From Acidimicrobiales bacterium (GTDB taxonomy: Bacteria > Actinomycetota > Acidimicrobiia > Acidimicrobiales > Aldehydirespiratoraceae): a DNA stretch of 64,000 nucleotides. Positions 8,980 to 18,419 of this stretch are shown here, one piece after another (the stretch's first letter is position 1; each line of letters opens with the position of its first letter). The stretch is taken from assembly GCA_029246685.1 (NCBI GenBank), contig JAQWMR010000016.1:898877-962876 (forward strand). The letters run 5' to 3'. The position numbers and the translations under genes were made by a program. The notes under the pieces were generated by a model that made no database searches, was not told the DNA's origin, and saw only the letters and a program-made list of their open reading frames with translations.

Positions 8980-9603
8980 ATGAACTCGTCGAAGGAACCG
9001 TTGGCTTGGCGGTTGCAAACCGCAGCGATCGAACGGACGCGTGGAGAGAGCGAGCGCGTCGACGATGTCATGCTCGACGCCGACGGCGTCATCGATCTCC
9101 GGGCGCTCGACGTCGAACGAGAGCGCGGCGGCGCCTCCGTTGCCGACCCGGCCCCGATCCTTTCGAGCATGCGCAGCCAGTTCGGCGACGCCGGGAACGT
9201 CGGCGATCTCTACGACGAGACCGACGAGCCGGCGCCGAAGTGGCGGCTCGGACTCCGGGCCCGTCATGCCTACGGCGGCCAGGTGCCCAGCGCCGAGCCG
9301 CCTGAACCGGCCGCTGAGCCACTCTCACCGATTGCGGGCCCGCTGCGCCCGCTGTCACGGATCTCCGTCGTGCCGCTCTCGTCGGAGATGGACGAAGCCG
9401 AGGACACCGGCGTGTACAGCTCAGGGTCTCTCGCCGATGCCATCGATCCCGAGATCGATCTACGCGACGGGGGCCGTCCCCTGTCGGACTGTCCGAAATG
9501 CGCCGGCATCGGCTGCCGCGACCTGTTCGACCGGTTCAGTCGGATCGAGTTCTACAGCTGCGACAACTGCCTCCACATGTGGCAGCAGGATCTGAGCGAC
9601 TGA
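8980..9603 (+). CDS. Uncharacterised protein with C-terminal zinc ribbon
   Basis: 207 aa from ATG 8980; GTG codons at 8968 and 8971 are alternative starts, since a GAGGAG-type ribosome site lies at 8961-8966. The first 150 residues are acidic, Pro/Ala-rich and low in predicted structure. The last 45 residues hold two CxxC pairs (DCPKCAGIGC and YSCDNCLHMW), which would make a zinc-ribbon finger. No known family was recognised. It converges with the MBL hydrolase, leaving one base between the stops. Confidence 0.6.
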   Translation: MNSSKEPLAWRLQTAAIERTRGESERVDDVMLDADGVIDLRALDVERERGGASVADPAPILSSMRSQFGDAGNVGDLYDETDEPAPKWRLGLRARHAYGGQVPSAEPPEPAAEPLSPIAGPLRPLSRISVVPLSSEMDEAEDTGVYSSGSLADAIDPEIDLRDGGRPLSDCPKCAGIGCRDLFDRFSRIEFYSCDNCLHMWQQDLSD

Positions 9604-9604
9604 C

Positions 9605-10318
9605 TCAGCTGCCGAAGACCGCGAGCCACTGCTCACGGCTCTGTGGCCGGAACACGACGTTGCGCTCGCGGGTGATTCCCATCGTTGCCGAGCTCTCGAC
9701 CGAGTACTGGTGGCCGGGATAGAGCACTGCATCGTCCGGCACCTTCGCGAGCCGACCGGTGAGGCTCTCGTACATCTCCTCCGGACTCGATCCGGGGAAG
9801 TCGGTGCGCCCGCACCCATCGAGGAACAGCGTGTCGCCGGCGACGAGGCGGCCGTCGACAAGGAAGCACTGGCTTCCCGGGGTGTGGCCCGGCGTGTGAA
9901 TGAGCTCGATCTCGACTGCGCCGACCGACACGGTGTCGCCTGACTGGTGCTGCACGAGTGAGGCGCCGGTGAGACCGGTCACCTTCTCGACGAACTCCGC
10001 CTCTGCGGCCTGGACGTGGACGGGGACTTCGACGCGCTCCATCAGCTCGGCCACCCCCTCGAGCTTCATCCCCATCATGGGGCCGCCCACATGATCCGGG
10101 TGGTAGTGCGTGGCCAGCACGCCGGAGCAGCGCATGCCGTCGGCTTCGAGCACGTCGACGAGTCCGTTGACGTCGTAAGCGGGATCGACGAGCACCGCGT
10201 CGCCCGTTTCCCGGTCCCCGATCGCGTAGACGAAGTTGACCATCTGGGCGGCCATCGGGTCCGAGGTCGCGAAGTCGCGGCCTGACAGGAGCTGGCGGAA
10301 GTAGAAGCGGTCGCTCAT
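9605..10318 (-). CDS. MBL-fold hydrolase, glyoxalase II/persulfide dioxygenase type
   Basis: 237 aa. It has the full metallo-beta-lactamase metal set: THYHPDH near residue 70, the histidine in HTPGHTPGS, the aspartate in VAGDTLF and a late YPGHQ histidine. Spacing is as in hydroxyacylglutathione hydrolase-like and sulfur-dioxygenase-like proteins. The physiological thiol ester is unknown; in a mycothiol-using organism it could act on mycothiol conjugates. Its ATG overlaps the paaX-like stop by 4 nt, making it the last gene of the desaturase-regulator-hydrolase operon. Confidence 0.85.
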   Translation of the reverse strand: MSDRFYFRQLLSGRDFATSDPMAAQMVNFVYAIGDRETGDAVLVDPAYDVNGLVDVLEADGMRCSGVLATHYHPDHVGGPMMGMKLEGVAELMERVEVPVHVQAAEAEFVEKVTGLTGASLVQHQSGDTVSVGAVEIELIHTPGHTPGSQCFLVDGRLVAGDTLFLDGCGRTDFPGSSPEEMYESLTGRLAKVPDDAVLYPGHQYSVESSATMGITRERNVVFRPQSREQWLAVFGS

Positions 10319-11091
10319 CCGGCCACCCTAGAGCGGGACCGAAAGAAGGCCGACAATCGCGCCCGGTAGGCCCGGTTGTAGCGCTCGTAGGTGTTGCGCA
10401 GAGCGCTGGCCGGCCAATCCGGCGGGTGAATCTCGGCGGGGAGCAACGGATCGGCGACGAGATGTCGCAAGCCGAGAGCGGCAAGCTCGAAGCCTTCCGC
10501 GAGCGACGCCTGGCCGTCGCCTTCCAGGACGACGCAAGACTCGGCCATGGCTGCGGCAACTCGTCGTGCCTCGACGCCCCATCCGGTGAGATCGAACAGC
10601 GAGGCGGCGAGCTCGCTGGGATCCCCGTCCGGTGTGGCGACGAATCGGTCGGCCTGCTGGTCGAGCACGTCACGGGCACCCGGCAGCCGACCGGGATCGA
10701 GATTGGCCGGCCGCATCCAGACGCCGTCGCGAAGCTCACCGAGCCCGAGATGCGTTGCTGCCGCGCGCAGTGCCGCCCGGTCCCCTGCCTCGCGACCGCC
10801 GGCCTGGACGACGTGCATCTCCCAGTCACCCGTCCAGGGCGTGAGCACAGGGGCGAGTCCAGCCTCCTGACGACCCTGGCGATCAAGCAACGGTCCGGCG
10901 AGCGCGTAGACGTGGTCGTTATCACGGGTGAGTTCGCCTCGATCCAACATCCGGCTGAGCGCAACGCGCGTCGTGCCGGCATTGATGCCGAATTCCTCGG
11001 CGAACGCGACGAGCAGCCGGCTCGGAAGGCGCGGGGGAAGGGTGCCGAGCAGCGTGGAGGCGACCACGCTGCGGGCGGACAGCGAGGTCAC
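10315..11091 (-). CDS. PaaX-family transcriptional regulator
   Basis: 258 aa. The N-terminus has the winged-helix signature of PaaX proteins (LLGTLPPRLPSR, then FGINAGTTRVALSRM), followed by the PaaX central domain (WEMHVV) and the C-terminal domain with a LRNTYERYNRAYRARL helix. PaaX represses phenylacetate catabolism by sensing phenylacetyl-CoA; actinobacterial relatives control other acyl-CoA pathways. It starts inside the last four bases of the desaturase gene, so it is co-transcribed with it and probably regulates this operon by sensing a CoA ester. Confidence 0.85.
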   Translation of the reverse strand: MTSLSARSVVASTLLGTLPPRLPSRLLVAFAEEFGINAGTTRVALSRMLDRGELTRDNDHVYALAGPLLDRQGRQEAGLAPVLTPWTGDWEMHVVQAGGREAGDRAALRAAATHLGLGELRDGVWMRPANLDPGRLPGARDVLDQQADRFVATPDGDPSELAASLFDLTGWGVEARRVAAAMAESCVVLEGDGQASLAEGFELAALGLRHLVADPLLPAEIHPPDWPASALRNTYERYNRAYRARLSAFFRSRSRVAG

Positions 11092-12092
11092 GCCGACGGT
11101 TCAGCCGAGCGGGCGAGTGTCCGCCAGAACGACCAGTACCCGTCGTGAGTGATCGCGTCCGTTACGTAGCCGTCCTCTTCGAGGGCGCGCTGCAACGTGG
11201 GCAGGTTCGCCATCGGGACGCCGGAGTCGACGTGGTGCGCGAGGTGAAAGCCGATCGATTGCGAGAGGAACACGTGCTTGGAGAGGAAGCCCTGTCGGAT
11301 GTGGTGGGTGGTGAGACGACGGTCCGGCGAGCGGGTCATGCCCGCGTGCTCCGCAAGCGCCCGGAGCCGATTGGCCACCCGCCAGTACGTCATCCACGGC
11401 GCCATGTAGAGCAGGAGATAGAGCCACGGGTGACCGAAGGCGAGGAAGATCGAGAAGACGAGAGCCTGCCCGACCCAGAACCGCAGCGCCTTCGTGCGTC
11501 GGCCTGGCTTCGTGAATCCGACGAGCGTCGGCTTCAGGTTCTTCCAGCCCGAGATGCCCACGGCGTCGCGCACGAGCTTGCGGCGCAACGAGTCGCGGGC
11601 GATCGGGTAGTTGGCGTAGAGGAGGAAGTCCGGCTCCTTCTCCCCGAACTCGTCGCGGTGATGCTGAGAGTGCGACGTGCGATAGACGTCCTCGCCCGTC
11701 CCGAACGTCAGCCAGCCGATGAATTTCTCACCCACCCAGTCGTTCGCGGTTCGATTGCTGAAGAGGAGTCGGTGAGCAGCCTCGTGGAACAGCGTGGCGG
11801 CACGCTGGAACCAGGCCCCCATGAGAAAGAAGGCGACGATCCACCCGGCGACATGGCTGAGTCGAACCGCGGCACCGATCACGACGAACGGGTACACGAC
11901 CACGATCACTGACAAGGCCGCGTTCTGCAGGTTGGGAATCCGGCGGAGCTCGGCCCGGAACTCGGGCTTGGGGCGACCGTCCGGGCGCAGCCGATCGGAC
12001 CCGGCGAAGGGTGCGGCAGCCGCCGGCGCAAGGCCACCGGTGTAGGCCGCGACAGCCTCGTCATGAGTCATCGTCTGCGTCATGGGATCCAT
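11088..12092 (-). CDS. Fatty acid desaturase family protein
   Basis: 334 aa from ATG 12092; a GTG nine codons upstream is possible, and a second ATG lies at 12083. The three histidine boxes of the membrane di-iron desaturase/hydroxylase family are present: HEAAH near residue 110, HSQHH near 140 and HLAHH near 280, separated by paired hydrophobic helices. The enzyme would introduce a double bond or hydroxyl group into an acyl chain, or into a carotenoid or sterol-like substrate, at the membrane. No Shine-Dalgarno sequence is seen before 12092. It heads the coupled operon with the PaaX regulator and the MBL hydrolase. Confidence 0.85.
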   Translation of the reverse strand: MDPMTQTMTHDEAVAAYTGGLAPAAAAPFAGSDRLRPDGRPKPEFRAELRRIPNLQNAALSVIVVVYPFVVIGAAVRLSHVAGWIVAFFLMGAWFQRAATLFHEAAHRLLFSNRTANDWVGEKFIGWLTFGTGEDVYRTSHSQHHRDEFGEKEPDFLLYANYPIARDSLRRKLVRDAVGISGWKNLKPTLVGFTKPGRRTKALRFWVGQALVFSIFLAFGHPWLYLLLYMAPWMTYWRVANRLRALAEHAGMTRSPDRRLTTHHIRQGFLSKHVFLSQSIGFHLAHHVDSGVPMANLPTLQRALEEDGYVTDAITHDGYWSFWRTLARSAEPSA

Positions 12093-12137
12093 ATTACAGA
12101 TTCGTAGACAGTTGTCCACACATAGGTAACGGACGAG

Positions 12138-13387
12138 CTACCGCGTCGACACGACCTCTCTGGGGTGCGCAGCCACGTGGGTGTCGCGTGGAAGTCCTTG
12201 TGCCGCACACGTCCCGGCCCGGGCGCGGCTGTCGACGATGACGTCGGCTTCGTCGCCGCGCTTGCGCACCGCCCAAACCAAGGGCCACGCGAGGATCGTC
12301 GTCAGACCACCGACCACGTAGCCGCGACCGAGGCCGACGGTCAGATCGTCGGCCGCGCCGCTCAGGCGGCCGAGCCCGGGCTGGCCGCCGACACCACCCA
12401 TCGAGCCGAGCATCGCGTCGAAGCTGATCACGGTCGCTCGATGCTCACTCGGCGCCACGTGATGGACGTATGCCTGACGTACCGGCGTGATCACGCCGAG
12501 CGAACCCGTCACGAGCAGGAACGACGGCACCGCGATCCAGAACGAGTCGGTCACCCCCATCGAGATCGACCCGAGCGACGTGACGACCAAGCCGCCGAGA
12601 ATGATGGTGCTCCGCTTCCCGCAGCGACGGGTCAGCCACTCGACGAGCTGGTTGCCCGCGATCGTGGAGAGCGACATGAACGCGGTGATCACGCCGACCA
12701 CCCAGATCTGGTCGTCCTCGAGAAGGCCGAGCAGGTACGGCTGCGCCGAGTAGAACGCCCAGCCGAGGAAGGCGCCACGGACCACGCCCGCGTCTGTTCA
12801 CGCAGCTCCGCGCCGATGTTGCTGATCTCGAGCGGTCGGGGCGTGAAGCCGAGGTCGTGCATGACTCGGTACGAGAAGAAGAACAGAGCGACCAGCAAGA
12901 CGGCGCGAACGCCGAAGGGAACACCGAGGTCGATCTGGCCGAGGAACCCCCCTCCCGTCGTGCCGACGAGCATCGCCACGCCGGTGATCTACTGGGAGCG
13001 GGCGAAAACGCGATCGAGGTCGCCCTCCATGCCCACCGAGTGCAGGGCATCGACCAGCCACGGCTCCAACGCGCCCGAGTAAAACGTGAATCCGAGGCCC
13101 ATCACGAGCGAGACCGCGGCGAACGCGCCGACGCCCGCTTCGGCCTGCGCCGCGATGAGATAGAGCACTGTCGTGCCTGCGAGCACGACGATGGAGAGCA
13201 GGTAGGACGCTCGCCCACCGACCCTGTCCGCAACAACCCCTGTCGGAATCTCGAACAGCGCCATTCCGGCCGAGAACACCGCGTTGGCGACAAAGACCTC
13301 GCCGATGGACAGGCCGGCATCGAGCAGGAAGAGCGTGTTGACGCCCCAGATCAGCGACGCCGCCAGCGTGTAGAGGCCGGCGAGCAT
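12138..13387 (-). pseudogene. MFS transporter, broken by TAG and a frameshift
   Basis: Three consecutive pieces together make one 12-helix major facilitator protein. Piece 1 (from ATG 13387) runs through LWGVNTLFLL-like helices to DRVFARSQ and stops at TAG (12989-12991). The same frame continues as ITGVAMLVGTTGGG until about 12790, where the continuation (RGAFLGWAFYSAQPYL) is one frame off. Restoring one G in the short G-run there would rejoin the two pieces. With two separate lesions the gene should be inactive. It lies 45 nt upstream of the desaturase on the same strand and diverges from pheA. A sequencing error at each site is the alternative. Confidence 0.8.
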
Positions 13388-13470
13388 CTGATAGTTGCGG
13401 ATGATCCGGGCGGACGTCTTAGAGCGAATCCGAACACGAGGACTGGTGGAGGGCCCTATCCTCGCGGTTC

Positions 13471-14409
13471 GTGACCGACTCTGCGCCCACCCTCCCGACC
13501 CTCGCCTACCTGGGCCCGGTCGGGACGTTCACCGAACAGGCCGTGCTCACCCAGCCGGACCTCGCGGCAATGGAGCTGGTCCGCTTTCCGAGCATCGTCG
13601 AGGTGCTGCGGGCTGTGGAGAACAAGGCGGTCGACCTCGGGTTCGCCGCGATCGAGAACATGATCGAAGGCGCGGTCAACGCCACGATCGACACATTGGC
13701 GTTCGACGCGCAGCTGCTGATCCAGCGCGAGGTCGTCATGAACGTCAACCTCAATCTGCTGGTGCACGCCGGCGTCACCCTCGATGACATCGAGCACGTG
13801 CGGTCGATCCCCGTGGCGTACGCACAGTGCCGCACCTACCTGGCCGACAATCTTCCGAAGGCCACGATCGAAGCGACCAACTCCACGGCCGACGCCGCTC
13901 GGGAGCTCGCCGAGTCCGGTCGCACCGACACGGCCGCCATCGCGCCGCAGCGGTCCGCAGAGGTCTACGGACTCGAGATCCTCCAGGCGGACGTCGAGGA
14001 TCACCCCGAGAATCAGACACGGTTCGTCCTCGTCGGACGCGATGGCATCACCCCTCCGTCCGGACACGACAAGACGTCCATCGTGATCTACCAGCGCGAG
14101 GACGAGCCCGGGTCACTCGTCGCGATCCTGCAAGAGTTCGCGGCCCGCAACATCAACCTGACCAAGCTGGAGAGCCGCCCCACCCGCACCGGGCTCGGCG
14201 ACTACTGCTTCCTGATCGACGCCGAAGGCCACATCGCCGACGAAGTTCTCGGCGACGCGCTGCGCAACATCCAGATGAAGCACGGCAGGGTGAAGTTCCT
14301 GGGCTCGTACCCGTCTGCGTACGGCACCGCCGAGGAACAGGAATCGAATCGAGCCGGCGTGACCGACGCCGACACCTGGCTTGCCGACCTCCGAGACCAG
14401 ATCCGTTGA
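13471..14409 (+). CDS. pheA: Prephenate dehydratase
   Basis: 312 aa from GTG 13471. It converts prephenate to phenylpyruvate in phenylalanine biosynthesis. The catalytic domain (residues 10-190) shows the family opening YLGPVGTFTEQA, an AAIENMIEGAVN motif, NSTADAA and the conserved NQTRF near residue 190. It is followed by a C-terminal ACT domain with the phenylalanine-binding ESRPTRTGLGDY stretch, so feedback inhibition by phenylalanine is expected. There is no chorismate mutase domain; this is the monofunctional form normal in actinobacteria. The stop overlaps the TTG start of the next gene (TTGA). Confidence 0.95.
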   Translation: MTDSAPTLPTLAYLGPVGTFTEQAVLTQPDLAAMELVRFPSIVEVLRAVENKAVDLGFAAIENMIEGAVNATIDTLAFDAQLLIQREVVMNVNLNLLVHAGVTLDDIEHVRSIPVAYAQCRTYLADNLPKATIEATNSTADAARELAESGRTDTAAIAPQRSAEVYGLEILQADVEDHPENQTRFVLVGRDGITPPSGHDKTSIVIYQREDEPGSLVAILQEFAARNINLTKLESRPTRTGLGDYCFLIDAEGHIADEVLGDALRNIQMKHGRVKFLGSYPSAYGTAEEQESNRAGVTDADTWLADLRDQIR

Positions 14410-15044
14410 CATCGGACGGCGCCATCAGCGGTGACGAGGGCTTCTACCACCAGGCGTACGACATCACGGAGGAACGGACCAAGCAGTTCTACGCGGACTG
14501 GGCGGCCACCTACGACAAGGAACTCGTCGACGGCCGCGACTACGCGCAGCCCGCCCGATGCGCAGACGCATTCGAGCGCCACCTCGCCCCGGGCGGCGAG
14601 CCGATCGCCGATCTCGGATGTGGAACCGGCCTCCTCGGCCGCACGCTCTCCGAGCGGGGCTACACCACCCTCGACGGCGTCGACTACTCGCCAGAGATGC
14701 TCGCCCTTGCCCGCGCGACCGGGCTCTACCGGCGCCTCTGGTCTGCGGACCTGAACGAGGCGCTCGACATCCCCAACGGCACGTACGCGGGCGTCGCCGC
14801 CATGGGCGTCTTCAGCTTCGGCCACGTCTACGCCGACGCCCTCGACGAGATGATGCGGATCCTGCGGCCCGGCGGGGTGCTCATCATCGGTGTGAACGAG
14901 GTCTTCGTGAACGAAGGCACCCTCACCCCGAAGATCGATGGTCTGGCTGCCGCCGGCACAGCCGAGGTGGCCGAGTCCGGCTACGGCGATCACATGCCCG
15001 AGTCCGGTGTGAACGGCTGGGTCTACGTGCTGCGCCGCACCTGA
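14406..15044 (+). CDS. Class I SAM-dependent methyltransferase, TTG start
   Basis: 212 aa if started at TTG 14406, which overlaps the pheA stop as TTGA; no ATG or GTG fits the frame before the conserved region. FYADWAATYDKE is the usual lead-in of the Methyltransf_11/25 family, followed by the SAM loop IADLGCGTGLLG, the acidic DGVDYSPEML segment and LRPGGVLIIGVN. Substrate unknown; relatives are annotated as Williams-Beuren-region-like methyltransferases. Coupling to pheA suggests co-expression rather than a shared pathway. Confidence 0.82.
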   Translation: MTSDGAISGDEGFYHQAYDITEERTKQFYADWAATYDKELVDGRDYAQPARCADAFERHLAPGGEPIADLGCGTGLLGRTLSERGYTTLDGVDYSPEMLALARATGLYRRLWSADLNEALDIPNGTYAGVAAMGVFSFGHVYADALDEMMRILRPGGVLIIGVNEVFVNEGTLTPKIDGLAAAGTAEVAESGYGDHMPESGVNGWVYVLRRT

Positions 15045-15050
15045 GGCGGG

Positions 15051-15782
15051 TCAGGCCCGATCCTCGAACCGGTCTCCCACGAGAACCGGTACGAGATCCG
15101 ACACGTGGGCCTGGGCCGCGATCTCGACGTCCTCACCCCAGCCCCGTTCGATGAGTTCCCGACCGGACCGACAGGCGCGGAGCCGTTCGACGATCTCGGG
15201 CTCAGCGTCGTGCCACGCTGCGGCCGCGGCGCGGGCGTCGGGGCTCATGTCGAGTCGATCGAACATCGAGAGCACCGCACCGGCGCCCAGGAGATCCTCG
15301 ACCGCGACACGCATCGGCCCGGTGTCCCCCCGCCACCGCTCGCCCGCGGCAACAACGCCGATGCGTAGGTCCTCGTCGGCGTAGGCGCTGCCGACCGCAG
15401 CACCGTTGCGCACACACGCGGCGACCACCTCCGTCGCTCCGGCGTCTGCAGCGCCGAACGCAAGGGCAGAGCCGTTGGGCGACGGCAGGACGAGACTCGT
15501 TCCCGCCGGTACCTCAGCGAGCGACGACGGGGCGAGGGAGTAGGACTGGTCACCATCGCGCGGGCCGGCGGGCTCGGCCCCGACCGACTCGGCGAACGCG
15601 ATCTCCGAGCCGTCGTGCCACTTGTAGGGGAACACCGTCGCCTCTCGACCGAGCGCCACATCGACGCACGTGGTGAAGGAGAGAACGTCGACGATCACGA
15701 CGACGTCGACCAGCGGAGCGAGCGTGCGCAGGCCCATCGGTCCCCATTCGAGCTGGACCCGGAACTCGTCCGAGTCCACCAC
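15051..15782 (-). CDS. comB: 2-phosphosulfolactate phosphatase family
   Basis: 243 aa from GTG 15782, two bases after the epsilon-subunit stop. This start gives an N-terminus ending in VQLEWGP shortly before the first beta strand, as in family members. ATG 15824 is an alternative that would overlap the upstream gene by 40 nt. Recognised by VVIVDVLSFTT, LVLPSPNGSALA, ACVRNGAAV and a late region with conserved Asp and Arg residues. ComB removes phosphate from 2-phospho-3-sulfolactate in coenzyme M synthesis in archaea. Actinobacteria lack that pathway, so here it more likely serves sulfolactate metabolism or a related phosphatase role. Confidence 0.85.
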   Translation of the reverse strand: MVDSDEFRVQLEWGPMGLRTLAPLVDVVVIVDVLSFTTCVDVALGREATVFPYKWHDGSEIAFAESVGAEPAGPRDGDQSYSLAPSSLAEVPAGTSLVLPSPNGSALAFGAADAGATEVVAACVRNGAAVGSAYADEDLRIGVVAAGERWRGDTGPMRVAVEDLLGAGAVLSMFDRLDMSPDARAAAAAWHDAEPEIVERLRACRSGRELIERGWGEDVEIAAQAHVSDLVPVLVGDRFEDRA

Positions 15783-15784
15783 GG

Positions 15785-15964
15785 TCAGGTCCAGCCGCCG
15801 TAGCGCGGGCGAGCCGACCACCATCGACCGGCGAAGCGCCAGCGGGGAAGACCATCCGGGTCCGTTGCGTCAGATGGACGGGGCCACAGCACTTCGTAAG
15901 CGGCGAGAATCGCCGCCATCTCGGCATCCGTCGGGGCGGGAGTGATCTCCACGCCGTCGCTCAC
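15785..15964 (-). CDS. Acyl-CoA carboxylase epsilon-like subunit
   Basis: A 59-aa gene starting at GTG 15964, which overlaps the beta-subunit stop by 4 nt (GTGA), and ending at TGA 15785-15787. The sequence begins with a [20 protein letters not shown]-type helix and ends in [16 protein letters not shown]. This is the pattern of the small actinobacterial acyl-CoA carboxylase epsilon subunit (AccE/PccE), which stabilises the alpha-beta holoenzyme. Position directly after the beta subunit is the usual context. It is short enough to be missed by routine length cut-offs. Confidence 0.85.
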   Translation of the reverse strand: MSDGVEITPAPTDAEMAAILAAYEVLWPRPSDATDPDGLPRWRFAGRWWSARPRYGGWT

Positions 15965-17502
15965 AGCGGCACGTTCCCGTGCTTCCGCTGCGGCATCTCC
16001 TCGCGCTTGGACTCGAGGAGGCGCAGACCGGCGACAACCTTGCGGCGGGTCTCGCTCGGCTCGATGACGTCGTCGACGTAGCCCCGCTCGGCCGCGATGT
16101 AGGGATTCGCGAGCCGGTCGGTGTAGTCCTCGATGAGCTCGGCTCGCCGCGCCTCGGGATCGGCAGCATCGGCGAGCTCGCGGCGGTGGATGATCTCAAC
16201 CGCGCCCTGCGAACCCATCACTGCCAGCTCGGCCGTGGGCCACGCGAAGGCTAGGTCCGAGCCGACCGACTTGGAGTCCATGACCACGTAGGCGCCGCCG
16301 TATGCCTTGCGGGTGATGATCTGGATCCGCGGCACCGTGGCCTCGCAGTAGGCGTAGAGCAGCTTCGCGCCGTGGCGGATGATGCCGCCGTACTCCTGAT
16401 CAACGCCCGGGAGGAACCCGGGGACGTCGACGAACGTGAGCAGCGGGATGTTGAACGCATCGCAGGTGCGCACGAACCGAGCAGCCTTCTCCGCCGACTC
16501 GATGTCGAGCACGCCGGCCAGCATCATCGGCTGATTGCCGACGACGCCAACGGCACGGCCTTCGACTCGAGCGAAGCCGCAGGTGATGCTCTTGCCCCAC
16601 GCCGAGTGGTACTCCATGAAGTCGCCGTCGTCGACGACCGACGCGATGACCTGCTTCATGTCGTAGGGCACGTTCGGGCTCTCGGGCAGGATCTCGTCGA
16701 GCTCCGGGCACAGGCGGTCGGGGTCGTCCGTGGACGGCTGCGCCGGCGTCTGCTCGAGATTGTTCGACGGCAGGAAGCCGAGCAGGTACTTAACCTCGTC
16801 GAGGACGTCCTCTTCGGAGTCCGCGACGAACGTGGCGACACCGGACTTCGAGCTGTGGGAGCCGGCTCCACCGAGCTCTTCGAGTGTGACCTCTTCGCCG
16901 GTCACCGTCTTCACGACGTCGGGACCCGTGATGAACATATGGGACTTCTCGCGCACCATGAAGATGAAGTCCGTCATCGCCGGGCTGTAGACCGCACCAC
17001 CGGCGCACGGGCCGAGAATCACCGAGATCTGTGGGATGACACCGGACGCCTGGACGTTGCGGTAGAAGATCCCGCCATAGCCGTCGAGGCTGACCACGCC
17101 TTCCTGGATGCGGGCGCCGGCGCCGTCGTTCAGGCCGATCATCGGCGCACCGGTGGCGAGCGCGAGATCCATGACCTTGTGAAGCTTCTCGGCGAATACC
17201 TCGCCGAGTGCGCCGCCCATGACTGTGAAGTCCTGGCTGAAGACGAAGACCTTGCGACCGTCGACCGTGCCCCAACCGGTGATCACACCATCGGTGTAGG
17301 GACGCTCGTCGAGGACACCCTCGGCGGCCCGGTGGCGGGCGAGCATGTCGAGCTCGTTGAAGGAGCCCTCGTCGAGCAGGTACTCGATCCGCTCGCGGGC
17401 GAGCATCTTGCCCTTGTCGTGCTGGCGTTGGACCGAGCGGTCCGACCCCGCATGCAGCGCCTGTTCCTTGCGTTCCCGCAGATCTTCGAGCTTGGCCTTC
17501 AT
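15961..17502 (-). CDS. Acyl-CoA (propionyl-CoA) carboxylase beta subunit
   Basis: 513 aa from ATG 17502; the frame stays open 5' of this but codes for nothing recognisable. It is the carboxyltransferase of a biotin-dependent acyl-CoA carboxylase. Seen: [10 protein letters not shown] start, [31 protein letters not shown], the oxyanion-hole glycines [13 protein letters not shown] and [12 protein letters not shown], and the second crotonase half with DVPGFLPG and [10 protein letters not shown]. It matches the actinobacterial AccD/PccB type. The partner biotin-carboxylase alpha subunit is not in the window. The methylmalonyl-CoA epimerase at 33 kb fits a propionyl-CoA pathway. Confidence 0.93.
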   Translation of the reverse strand: MKAKLEDLRERKEQALHAGSDRSVQRQHDKGKMLARERIEYLLDEGSFNELDMLARHRAAEGVLDERPYTDGVITGWGTVDGRKVFVFSQDFTVMGGALGEVFAEKLHKVMDLALATGAPMIGLNDGAGARIQEGVVSLDGYGGIFYRNVQASGVIPQISVILGPCAGGAVYSPAMTDFIFMVREKSHMFITGPDVVKTVTGEEVTLEELGGAGSHSSKSGVATFVADSEEDVLDEVKYLLGFLPSNNLEQTPAQPSTDDPDRLCPELDEILPESPNVPYDMKQVIASVVDDGDFMEYHSAWGKSITCGFARVEGRAVGVVGNQPMMLAGVLDIESAEKAARFVRTCDAFNIPLLTFVDVPGFLPGVDQEYGGIIRHGAKLLYAYCEATVPRIQIITRKAYGGAYVVMDSKSVGSDLAFAWPTAELAVMGSQGAVEIIHRRELADAADPEARRAELIEDYTDRLANPYIAAERGYVDDVIEPSETRRKVVAGLRLLESKREEMPQRKHGNVPL

Positions 17503-17566
17503 TGACTGATCAACCACGGGGAGCAATCTACAGGTCCGGCCCCATTCGCCCCGAAACGGGCGTCGG

Positions 17567-18358
17567 TCAGTCCGGTGGACCGTGAACCACGGCTGCGAAC
17601 ACCTTCTTGTGCTCGGCCACCGGGCGGAAGGCGCGCAGGAGCCACGTTGCCCCCTGATCTGCGAATGTCGGGGCGACGCCGTCGTAATCCGTGCGCAGGG
17701 CGACGTCGAAGCCGTCGAGCGAACCTCGCTCCCCGACGACGGTCTCCAGCATCTGATGGAACGACGCCTCGTCCACGTCAATCGGGAACATGCCTTCGTA
17801 GCGGGCGGCCCGCCGGACCGGTTTCTACGCGGTGCGGCGCGCGGCGCACCAGATCGGCGGACGCGGCTGCTGGGCCGGTCGAGGTTCGAGCGAAACGCCG
17901 TCCACCCGGAAATGCTCACCGACGTGCGCGAGCGTTTCGCCCTCCAGGAGCCGGGCGATCACGTCGAGGCCCTCCTCGAGTCGGGCGCCACGGGCTCGGC
18001 CGTCGACGATCTCGTCGAAACGGGAGAGTTCCCCGCCGGAATCGGTGCCGGAACCAACGCCCACCGTCATGCGGCCGTCGCTCATCAGGTCCACTGTGAG
18101 GATCTCCCGGGCGAGCTTGATCGGCCGCAGGCGCGGCACCGGCGTGACCATGGGTCCGAGCCGGACTTTCGTGGTTGCGGCAGCCATCACGCCCAGCGCG
18201 ACCCACGTGTCGAGGATCTCGTTGCTCTCGGGCCGCAGCACGTGGTCCCACAGAAACACCCCGTCCCAGCCCGACTCCTCCGCAGTGGCAGCCAGATCCA
18301 CGAGCTTGTGGGGATCGGACAGCTGCCCGAAGGGAGCAACGAAGACGCCGTACTTCAC
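17567..18358 (-). pseudogene. LLM-class F420-type oxidoreductase with in-frame TAG
   Basis: From GTG 18358 the frame gives KYGVFVAPFGQLSDP, GVFLWDHVLRPE, TTKVRLGPMVTPVPRLRP and a GxGSGTDSGGE loop, all typical of luciferase-like F420-dependent oxidoreductases. It stops at TAG 17825-17827 after [11 protein letters not shown]. The very same frame resumes with [18 protein letters not shown], the usual C-terminal family sequence, and ends at 17567. The stop sits where relatives have an arginine-like position in the xRWPNRxPxRRAAR stretch. One base change would restore a 263-aa protein. The downstream ATG 17791 could at most yield an inactive 74-aa tail. Confidence 0.8.
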
Positions 18359-18419
18359 GAGCCGATCGTAGGTCGGTACGGGCCGCGTCCGCTCGGCGGT
18401 CGACCCTAGGATCCCGACG

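Noticed and set aside
12989-17827. Amber (TAG) recoding, because two genes are interrupted by TAG in frame
   Set aside because: TAG also acts as an ordinary stop nearby (e.g. after the carotenoid oxygenase at 22668-22670), other genes are broken by TAA and TGA, and frameshifts accompany them; decay or error is simpler.
17503-17919. 5' extension of the acyl-CoA carboxylase beta frame
   Set aside because: The added 139 residues are basic, non-homologous and overlap the LLM gene in another frame; ATG 17502 fits the family start.
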